In this document: positions 1 to 5,227 of the stretch, in pieces
Numbering within the stretch: the stretch's first letter is position 1
Layout of the letters: the number at the start of each line of letters is the position of its first letter
Assembly (NCBI GenBank): GCA_937874965.1
Contig: CALNCD010000069.1
Coordinates: 1-9,686 of the forward strand
Source: an uncultured Erysipelotrichaceae bacterium
GTDB lineage: Bacteria > Bacillota_I > Bacilli_A > Erysipelotrichales > Erysipelotrichaceae
DNA length: 9,686 bases
Reading direction: 5' to 3'
Program-made: the position numbers and the translations under genes
Notes under the pieces: generated by a model
Told to the model about the DNA's origin: nothing
Database searches by the model: none
The model's input: only the letters and a program-made list of their open reading frames with translations

Positions 1-448
1 TGTTCACCCATTTCTGAGCTGTTCCGGCATTGTAGATTCCGGCGGGCCGATCACCGGGTATTGCGAGTGCCCCACGCGGTCTTTCCCTGCATCCCATTGC
101 GAGCAGGATGGTCTTTGGATGATAGGTTACGATTCCTTGTGCTTGGCTGATAGCGACCACTTCTCTGTGTTTGTTGATTGAAAGAACCGTGGTATTCAGC
201 TGATAGGGGATCTGAAGCCTATGAATTGAATCAATTTCACGTTGCGCATATTCAGGTCCTGTCAGTTCTTCTTTAAACCGGCGGAGCCCGAAGCCGTTGT
301 GGATGCATTGGTTCAGGATTCCGCCTAAACAAGTATCCCGCTCAAGCAGAAGCAGGTTGGTTATTCCTGCTTGATAAAGGGAATTTGCGGCACTTAAACC
401 TGCAGGTCCTCCACCGATAATCAGAACATCCGGATTAACGGTACTCAT
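1..448 (-). CDS. NAD(P)/FAD-dependent oxidoreductase, glp-operon type (partial, C-terminus beyond window)
   Basis: Translation from the ATG at 448-446 stays open to the left edge for 149 codons, so only the N-terminal part is present. It begins MSTVNPDVLIIGGGPAGLSA, a Rossmann FAD-binding GxGxxG motif at about residues 11-17. A conserved LGGILNQCIHNGFG stretch follows near residue 42, with a Cys in the usual place for this flavoprotein family, and MGCRERPRG near residue 120. These motifs are typical of the pyridine-nucleotide-disulfide-like oxidoreductase found beside GlpA-like dehydrogenases in Bacillota, where it probably passes electrons on from the dehydrogenase. Its start lies 14 nt inside the end of the upstream gene, and an excellent AAGGAGGT (456-463) sits 7 nt before the ATG, so the two genes form an operon. 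In related operons a small DUF1667 protein often follows; here that would lie off the edge. The family is well supported, the exact partner and electron acceptor are inferred. Confidence 0.88.
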   Translation of the reverse strand, partial: MSTVNPDVLIIGGGPAGLSAANSLYQAGITNLLLLERDTCLGGILNQCIHNGFGLRRFKEELTGPEYAQREIDSIHRLQIPYQLNTTVLSINKHREVVAISQAQGIVTYHPKTILLAMGCRERPRGALAIPGDRPAGIYNAGTAQKWVN

Positions 449-1880
449 GATTCTCACCTCCTTGCGGATGACACAGCACTTCAGATCCAGGACCGGATTT
501 GGTGATTGTATCAATGGGACGATGGGTGTATTCCGCAAGCAGTTCCAGACAATGACCGCTGCAGAAACCGCCCTGGCAGCGGCCTGATCCGGCACGAACC
601 CGCCGTTTCAATCCGTCCAAGGTTGTTGCTCCGGGATGACATTGGATCGCCTGCAGTATTTCTGCCTTACTGACACTCTCGCATCGGCAGATAATCTGTC
701 CATAGTCAGGGTTCTTCTGCCAAAGCTGTTGTTTCTCTTCATCCGAAGATTCTGCCAGGACAGGTGGACGGTCCCGTTGAGGATTATAGGCAGGATTTTC
801 CTCTGGATGAAGCCTTTCACGGACCCACTTCACAACATCCAAAGCAATGGCAGGGGCGCTGGTCAATCCTGGAGACTCAATGCCGATCACTTGGAAGAAG
901 CCAGGACAATCCGGTGATTCTTCGATGATGAAGTCATGGGATGATTCACTGGCTCGGATGCCGGCGAAGGTCGTAATGACAGTAGACACTGACAAAGAGG
1001 GAACACTTAAATGGGCTCTATGCAAGACTTCATGAAGTCCTGCAGCAGTGGTTTCCGTTTCGTTTTTGGAAGCGACTTCGTGGGCATTGGGACCGATAAT
1101 GAGATTATTGGACACTGTCGGTGCAACCAGGATGCCTTTTCCGTTTTCGTTGGGAAGTTGGAAGATGGTATGGGTGACGGTTGGCTTGCTTTGCTTATCC
1201 AGCAGGTAATATTCACCTCGACGCGGGGTAATGGTATAAGGCTTCTGGCTCAGCAGGCGGGCGATGTCATCCCCATAGACACCGGCTGCGTTGATTACTA
1301 AGCGGGAAGTGAACTTGCCCTGAGTGGTCTGGATGATAAATTCAGAGGGATGTTCAAGGCTGATAACCGCGGTGTTGAAGCGGAATTCCGCACCGTTTTC
1401 AAAAGCATTTTCCGCGAAGGCCTGATTCACCTGGAAACTATCGCATAATGCGGAAGTCGGTGCATATAAAGCACAAACCACATCCTGAGAAATAGTCGGC
1501 TCCAGCTCAAGAATCGCATTCTTCTCCAGAATCACACAGCCTTCGATCTGATTTGAAACAGCTTTCTTCAGCAGATTATCCAGAGCAGGACGCTGGCTCT
1601 CATCAAAGCACAGAACCAGTGCCCCATTATGAACAATCTTCAAGCCGAGTTCTTCTTCAAGCTGCTGATAGCGTAAATTGCCCAGACGATTATAATAGGC
1701 TTTCTTTGTACCGGGTTCACTGTCAAAACCAGCATGGATAATTCCGCTGTTGGCTTTTGTGCTCCCTTCACACACATCGCTTTCTTTTTCAAGAACCAGA
1801 ACTTTCAATTGATAGCGCATGAGTTCCCGGGCGATTGAACTTCCGCTGATTCCTGCGCCGATAATCACAACATCATACAT
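435..1880 (-). CDS. GlpA-like FAD-dependent dehydrogenase with C-terminal BFD [2Fe-2S] domain
   Basis: Predicted protein of 481 residues. The N-terminus is MYDVVIIGAGISGSSIARE, a DAO-family FAD-binding fold with the dinucleotide motif at residues 8-15. The DAO domain runs to about residue 370. The C-terminal part carries Cys398, Cys400, Cys435 and Cys440 in a C-x-C-x34-C-x4-C pattern, the signature of a BFD-like [2Fe-2S]-binding domain. This architecture matches the GlpA-like anaerobic glycerol-3-phosphate dehydrogenases of Bacillota; L-2-hydroxyglutarate oxidase-like enzymes share the DAO part, so the substrate is not proven. A longer reading from 1931 exists, but the start at 1880 is chosen because AAAGAGG (1887-1893) lies 6 nt upstream and the FAD motif then sits at the usual distance from the N-terminus. 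Upstream are a perfect -10 box and a cre site, so catabolite repression is likely. Its 3' end overlaps the next oxidoreductase by 14 nt. No transmembrane segment or signal peptide is evident. Confidence 0.9.
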   Translation of the reverse strand: MYDVVIIGAGISGSSIARELMRYQLKVLVLEKESDVCEGSTKANSGIIHAGFDSEPGTKKAYYNRLGNLRYQQLEEELGLKIVHNGALVLCFDESQRPALDNLLKKAVSNQIEGCVILEKNAILELEPTISQDVVCALYAPTSALCDSFQVNQAFAENAFENGAEFRFNTAVISLEHPSEFIIQTTQGKFTSRLVINAAGVYGDDIARLLSQKPYTITPRRGEYYLLDKQSKPTVTHTIFQLPNENGKGILVAPTVSNNLIIGPNAHEVASKNETETTAAGLHEVLHRAHLSVPSLSVSTVITTFAGIRASESSHDFIIEESPDCPGFFQVIGIESPGLTSAPAIALDVVKWVRERLHPEENPAYNPQRDRPPVLAESSDEEKQQLWQKNPDYGQIICRCESVSKAEILQAIQCHPGATTLDGLKRRVRAGSGRCQGGFCSGHCLELLAEYTHRPIDTITKSGPGSEVLCHPQGGENHEYR

Positions 1881-1894
1881 AGCGAACCTCTTTC

Positions 1895-1909
1895 TGTATT
1901 CGCTTACAT
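1895..1909 (-). promoter_or_regulatory. cre (catabolite-responsive element) for CcpA
   Basis: On the minus strand this reads ATGTAAGCGAATACA and matches every defined position of the consensus WTGNAANCGNWNNCA. It overlaps the last two bases of the -10 box and spans the expected transcription start of the GlpA-like gene, directly upstream of its ribosome binding site. A cre in this position normally mediates repression by CcpA when preferred sugars are present, which suits a glycerol-type catabolic operon. The match is seen in the sequence; binding is inferred. Confidence 0.75.
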
Positions 1910-1913
1910 TATA
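1908..1913 (-). promoter_or_regulatory. -10 box of the GlpA-like operon promoter
   Basis: The minus strand shows a perfect TATAAT 27 nt upstream of the chosen start codon. No good -35 hexamer is found at 16-18 bp spacing; the best is a weak TAGGAT, and a TTGATC lies only 12 bp upstream. The promoter may therefore be weak or need an activator. Confidence 0.6.
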
Positions 1914-1964
1914 CCGTGAAAACAAGATCAATCCTAGACGTTAGCGAACGGGAGTTGAGTTGCA

Positions 1965-1993
1965 TTCGATTATTGAGGGAACTGTGGTAGAAT
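1965..1993 (+). promoter_or_regulatory. Candidate extended -10 promoter of the ABC exporter gene
   Basis: TGGTAGAAT at 1985-1993 is an extended -10 (TGn before TAGAAT). A weak -35-like TTCGAT at 1965-1970 precedes it by 17 bp. The predicted transcript starts near 2000, about 20 nt before the exporter start codon. It is divergent from the GlpA-like operon promoter within the same 139-bp intergenic region (1881-2019). Confidence 0.45.
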
Positions 1994-2019
1994 AGAAAGC
2001 AGAATGAATGGGGGTAAGC

Positions 2020-3781
2020 ATGTTTAAGAAATTCATCCGGTATTACAGACCTTACAGGAAACTTTTAAGTTTCGTATTGAGTATGGTCGTGCTTTTTTCG
2101 CTCATTGAACTTTCAATTCCGATCTTTACCCGCTATATTCTCAATGACCTTATTCCGGATAAGAACATTACTGCTGTGATGTGGGTTGCCTGTCTTCTGG
2201 TGGTACTGCTCTTGTTCTATGCGTTATTGCATTATCTGGTTGGTTACTATGGCCATATGCTGGGGATATCCATTGAAAACGGGATGCGGCTGAGCGCTTT
2301 TGAAAAACTGCAGAAGTTATCCTTCTCCTACTACGATGTCAATAAGACAGGGGTTATTATGGCCCGGTTAACATCTGATCTTCATGAAGTCTCTGAGATG
2401 GCTCATCATGGTATTGAGGAAATCACAGCAGTCAGTGTCATGATGCTTCTAGGGTATCTTTATCTAATCCAGCTGGATTAGATAAAGATACCCTAGAAGG
2501 GCCACTACCTGTTTGTTTTTTGGCTTTATTATGATCATTGTGATTATGATGATTTCGCGTAACCGGATGCTGGTTGCTTTCAGGACGTTGCGTAGAGAAC
2601 ACGCCGGCATCAACAGCCGTTTGGAAGGCAGTATTTCAGGGATGCGTCTCACGCGGGCCTTTGCGAATGAATCCTTTGAAATTGAGCGGTTCTCACAGGA
2701 TAACCAAGCGTATATGCGGGCGTATCAGGTGGCCTATAAGGCGTTGGGCCAGGCGAATGCAATGAATAACTTTTTTGTACAGTTCATGAGTGTTCTGGTC
2801 TTGATCTGCGGGGCATTTCTGGTCTTGTACGAACGTTTCAGTATCGGGGACATGTTTGCCTATTACCTTTACTTCGGGATGCTGATTGCTCCGATCAAGC
2901 GCTTGATGACGATGCTGGAAACCTTCCAGCAAGGCTGGGCAGGTTTTGAACGTTTCCAGGAATTACTGGATGAACCGATTACCATCGTGGATCAGCAAGG
3001 GGCATTGGACTTACCTGCTGATATTAGGGGAACAGTTGTTCTGGACCATGTTTCCTTTAGCTATGGAGCAGCAAAGGACCGCGTCCTCAAGGACTTTTCA
3101 CTGACCTTGGAAGCTGGAAAAATGACGGCTCTTGTAGGGCCAAGCGGTGTCGGTAAAACAACGATTGCGCAATTGATTCCACGCTTCTATGAACGGACAG
3201 GGGGACGATTAACCATCGATGGCTACGATATCCAGTCGGTGACATTGAATTCGCTGCGCTCCCAAATCGGTTATGTTCAGCAAGATGTCTTTATTTTCTG
3301 GGGAACGATTGCGGAAAATATTGCCTATGGAAAACCGGGAGCATCCCTTGATGAAATACAGAATGCCGCACATCTGGCCGGTATTCACGACTTTGTCATC
3401 CGTCTTCCCAAAGGCTATCAGACCATGGTTGGAGAACGCGGTGTCATGCTCTCCGGCGGGCAGAAGCAACGGATTTCCATTGCTCGGATATTCCTGAAAG
3501 ATCCACGGATTCTTATTCTCGATGAAGCAACCAGTGCTCTGGATAATATTACGGAAGCGTATATTCAATCCAGTCTGGAACAGTTGGCCAAGGGGCGGAC
3601 TGTCCTGGTGGTCGCGCATCGATTGACGACCGTCCAAAATGCAGATACAATCATCGTTATGGATAAAGAAGGGATTAGCCAACAGGGAACGCATCGTGAA
3701 CTGATGGAACAAGAAGGTCACTATAAGACCCTTTATGAAGCCAGCCAATCCAATACACTTAACAACGACTTTCAATCGTAA
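2020..3781 (+). pseudogene. MsbA-type ABC exporter half-transporter, disrupted by palindrome
   Basis: Two pieces of one gene. The 5' piece (from ATG 2020, with GGGGGT 5 nt upstream) starts MFKKFIRYYRPYRK and holds the first transmembrane helices of an ABC exporter domain, ending in GYLYLIQLD and a TAG at 2479. The 3' piece is open from a TTG at 2513 to the TAA at 3781 (422 residues). It carries the remaining helices and a full ATPase domain: Walker A GPSGVGKTT (209-217), Q-loop Q256/Q257, signature LSGGQ (313-317), Walker B ILILDE (333-338) and switch His369. The pieces lie in different frames (net +1) and are separated by the perfect palindrome at 2446-2499. Joined, they would make the usual ~580-residue fused TMD-NBD protein, which would act as a dimer exporting a drug, lipid or peptide. 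The ATPase half is well conserved, so the lesion is recent or a sequence error. As written, no functional exporter can be made unless the TTG at 2513 yields a fragment lacking the first helices, which is unlikely to work. Confidence 0.88.
2446..2499. repeat. Perfect 54-bp palindrome (27-bp arms, no spacer)
   Basis: Bases 2446-2472 and 2473-2499 are exact reverse complements, with the centre at CAGCTG. The left arm continues the exporter reading frame naturally. The right arm is a reversed copy that brings the in-frame TAG at 2479-2481 and shifts the frame. The bases flanking the palindrome do not pair. As a result both strands encode the same LLGYLYLIQLD peptide followed by a stop. There is no T-tract after it, so it does not look like a terminator. 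Likely causes are a strand-switching replication error or a fold-back sequencing or assembly artefact. Confidence 0.95.
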
Positions 3782-3798
3782 TGCAACTCCCGGATATG

Positions 3799-3802
3799 AA
3801 CC
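3799..3802. repeat. IS target-site duplication, left copy (AACC)
   Basis: AACC directly precedes the outer TG of the IS end and is repeated at 5063-5066 on the other side. Four base pairs is a normal duplication length for this group (3-5 bp). Confidence 0.8.
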
Positions 3803-3827
3803 TGGAGATGTCCATAAAAACTGGACA
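3803..3827 (+). repeat. IS terminal inverted repeat, orfB side
   Basis: Begins TGGAGATG and ends AACTGGACA. It matches the reverse complement of 5038-5062 at 18 of 25 positions without gaps, including the first eight bases. Confidence 0.85.
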
Positions 3828-3834
3828 TTTTATT
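3808..3834 (+). terminator. Possible rho-independent terminator within the IS left end
   Basis: ATGTCCA (3808-3814) and TGGACAT (3822-3828) form a perfect 7-bp stem with a 7-nt loop, followed by TTTTATT, on the plus strand. It could stop transcripts from the exporter gene before they run antisense into the transposase genes. The stem is short and only moderately GC-rich, so termination would be partial. Confidence 0.4.
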
Positions 3835-3841
3835 AGGATAA

Positions 3842-4687
3842 TTAAATATTACTGTTTTTTTCAAATTCTATTGGTGTCAAATATCCTAGTGCAGAATGAA
3901 TTCTTTTAGTGTTGTAATAAATTTCTGTGTACTTAAATATATCTTGTTGAGCTTGTTCACGATTCACTTATTTCGAATCATTGATAAGCTCTCTTTTTAT
4001 TGTCTTGAAGAAGGATTCCATGACTGCGTTATCATAAGGATTTCCTTTTCTACTATTACTTAATATGCCCTCATGATCTTCCACAACTGTACGAAAATTG
4101 TAACTGGTGTACTGACTGCCTTGATCAGTGTGAATAATTAACCCCTCTTCTGGTTGTTCTTTTCCATATGCTTGTAGAAACGCATCGATGGCTATAGATT
4201 CCTTGATGCGTGAACTCATTGACCAACCAACGACCTTACGAGTGTATGAATCAATAAACGTCGATAAGTAAAGTGTTCCTTCATTCGTGTGTATATATGT
4301 TCTATCACCAAACCATATTTTATTCTTTGAAGTCGTTTTGAACGACTGGTTTACAATGTTTGGTGATGACTGTAAATTTGTCTTTCTTGTGAAATTGATA
4401 TAGTGCTTTCTAGTACCTTTTGCCATGAGATTCATTGTTCTCATCAATCTCGCTACCCTTTTCCGATTAATATTAATGTTTCTCTTTTTGAGAACATGTA
4501 TAATCCTTGAGCTTCCATATCTTCCATTATTCTCAATAAATATTTCTTTGATTTGTTTCGATAGGTAGTCATTCTCTATCGAACGTTTTGATTGTGTGCG
4601 ATTCAAATATTCATAGAATCCAGATCTTGATATTCCTAATAATTTACATGCCCTCTGAATGTTATATTTATCCGTGTTGTCTTTCAC
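3842..4687 (-). pseudogene. IS3-family transposase OrfB (DDE integrase), premature stop
   Basis: This is the catalytic half of the IS transposase. From the GTG at 4687 it reads 239 residues to a TAA at 3968-3970. The same frame then continues for 41 more codons (VNREQAQQDIF... then YYNTKRIHSALGYLTP) to a second TAA at 3842. That tail is the conserved end of IS150-type OrfB, so the first TAA is a nonsense mutation of one codon, not the natural end. An HTH_21-like region lies near residues 40-85 and the rve core near 120-240, with Asp128, Asp188 and Glu224 in DD(35)E spacing, all upstream of the stop. The GTG is probably not the true start: OrfB would normally be made as an OrfAB fusion by -1 frameshifting at 4702-4708, adding VRYQF before it. 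Loss of the tail probably inactivates the protein, but this is inferred. Confidence 0.87.
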
Positions 4688-4698
4688 AAACTGATATC

Positions 4699-4992
4699 TT
4701 ACTTTTTTTGGTTCTTCAAGAAGGCTTGGTACTTTTTTAATATGTTTAATTCTTCTCTAAGTTTTTTGTTTTCTCTCTCAGGAACAGTCATTTTATAATG
4801 CTCATGATACTTGTTATTTCCATTTCCTGGAAATGCATTATCTCCCAGTTCTTTAAAATCGACAATCCACTTATAAAGTGATTGTGAATGGATATTCAAA
4901 ATTCTTGCAGCATGTGCAGTTGTATAGCCTTCATTAATTACTAATTTTACAGCGTTAATTTTATATCCTTTATTGAACTTCTTTCTTGCCAT
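4699..4992 (-). CDS. IS3-family transposase OrfA (helix-turn-helix)
   Basis: A 97-residue protein starting MARKKFNKGYKINAVKLV, the usual N-terminus of IS3-family OrfA. A helix-turn-helix region spans about residues 10-50 (TTAHAARILNIHSQSLYKWI). A charged, Leu-rich coiled-coil follows at about 70-95 (ERENKKLREELNILKKYQAF). OrfA binds the terminal inverted repeats and regulates transposition. It is preceded by AAAGGAGG, although the 12-nt gap to the ATG is long, and by a short inverted repeat. Its last codons, CAA AAA AAG TAA, contain the slippage heptamer that would fuse it to OrfB. The reading frame appears intact. Confidence 0.92.
   Translation of the reverse strand: MARKKFNKGYKINAVKLVINEGYTTAHAARILNIHSQSLYKWIVDFKELGDNAFPGNGNNKYHEHYKMTVPERENKKLREELNILKKYQAFLKNQKK
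4702..4708 (-). promoter_or_regulatory. Programmed -1 ribosomal frameshift site (A AAA AAG)
   Basis: The minus strand reads A AAA AAG in the orfA frame, immediately before the orfA stop codon and preceded by one more A. Slipping back one base continues as V-R-Y-Q-F-V-K-D into orfB. The orfA and orfB frames are related by -1, as in other IS150-type elements that make OrfAB this way. Confidence 0.8.
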
Positions 4993-5013
4993 TTAAAAAC
5001 TCGACCTCCTTTC

Positions 5014-5033
5014 GTTAAGTTTATTATCTTAAC
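5014..5033. repeat. Short inverted repeat upstream of orfA
   Basis: GTTAAG (5014-5019) and CTTAAC (5028-5033) form a 6-bp stem with an 8-nt loop between the IS end and the orfA ribosome binding site. It might limit translation of transposase from outside transcripts, but it is short and AT-rich, so the role is uncertain. Confidence 0.35.
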
Positions 5034-5037
5034 TTAG

Positions 5038-5062
5038 TGTCTAGTTTATTGTACCATCTCCA
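5038..5062 (-). repeat. IS terminal inverted repeat, orfA side
   Basis: On the minus strand it begins TGGAGATG and ends AACTAGACA, the partner of 3803-3827. The outermost eight bases are identical in the two ends. Confidence 0.85.
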
Positions 5063-5066
5063 AACC
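5063..5066. repeat. IS target-site duplication, right copy (AACC)
   Basis: AACC directly follows the outer CA of the IS and matches 3799-3802. The next bases outward differ from those that would extend the repeat, which limits it to 4 bp. Confidence 0.8.
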
Positions 5067-5104
5067 GAACCTCCTTTTCTTTGTCCAAGATTTGGGGTTC
5101 GGTT
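5063..5104. repeat. Intergenic hairpin of paired pentamers, interrupted on its left side by the IS
   Basis: AACCGAACC (5063-5071) pairs perfectly with GGTTCGGTT (5096-5104). Removing the IS and one AACC copy rebuilds an 11-bp stem, TGAACCGAACC / GGTTCGGTTCA, around a 24-nt loop. Each arm is essentially a doubled pentamer, GAACC twice and GGTTC twice. No T-tract follows on either strand, so it is not an evident terminator; an operator or RNA structure is possible. Confidence 0.55.
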
Positions 5105-5114
5105 CACATTCCGT

Positions 5115-5155
5115 ACGATAAACGTGGGTCTGATTAATAAAAAAGCAATTATCGT
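5115..5155. repeat. Inverted repeat upstream of the ggt-like promoter
   Basis: ACGATAA (5115-5121) and TTATCGT (5149-5155) are perfect reverse complements separated by 27 bp, ending about 20 bp before the -35 box. It could be a regulator site or chance; nothing else in 5107-5175 is recognisable. Confidence 0.3.
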
Positions 5156-5175
5156 TTTCGGAGAGCTGCAATGAC

Positions 5176-5204
5176 TTGAACCTCTCGCTTAATCAGTCTA
5201 TACT
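5176..5204 (+). promoter_or_regulatory. Sigma-A-type promoter of the ggt-like/aldehyde dehydrogenase operon
   Basis: TTGAAC (5176-5181), a 17-bp spacer and TATACT (5199-5204) match sigma-A hexamers closely. Transcription would start near 5211, giving a leader of roughly 17 nt that holds the GGGGTG ribosome binding site (5217-5222). The promoter lies outside the IS, so the insertion leaves it intact. Confidence 0.75.
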
Positions 5205-5227
5205 TACTCTAAAAGCGGGGTGTATTT

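Larger units (their letters stand above)
3803..5062 (-). mobile_element. IS3-family (IS150-like group) insertion sequence, 1260 bp
   Basis: The element has every expected part: ends starting TG and finishing CA, imperfect 25-bp terminal inverted repeats (18 of 25 identical), a 4-bp AACC target duplication, and orfA/orfB in the -1 frame relation with an A AAA AAG slippage site. OrfB carries a DD(35)E transposase core. Both ORFs are on the minus strand. The element is clearly richer in A+T than its neighbours, which suggests arrival from a lower-GC host. It separates the ABC exporter from the gamma-glutamyltransferase gene. A premature stop in orfB probably makes this copy unable to move by itself. 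Confidence 0.93.

Noticed and set aside
2446..2499. Palindrome as a transcription terminator
   Set aside because: It lies inside a coding region, has no following T-tract, and its left arm is ordinary exporter coding sequence.
2464..2652. Minus-strand reading frame of 62 codons ending in the same LLGYLYLIQLD peptide as the exporter fragment
   Set aside because: It is a mirror effect of the palindrome and runs antisense to exporter coding sequence; it has no ribosome binding site.
3209..3775. Minus-strand reading frame of 188 codons inside the ATPase domain
   Set aside because: It is antisense to strongly conserved Walker and signature motifs, has no recognisable family features, and is best explained as a shadow frame.
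2513..3781. Separate intact gene starting at TTG 2513
   Set aside because: The start falls within a transmembrane helix, there is no ribosome binding site, and the missing helices are in the upstream fragment; it is the 3' half of one broken gene.
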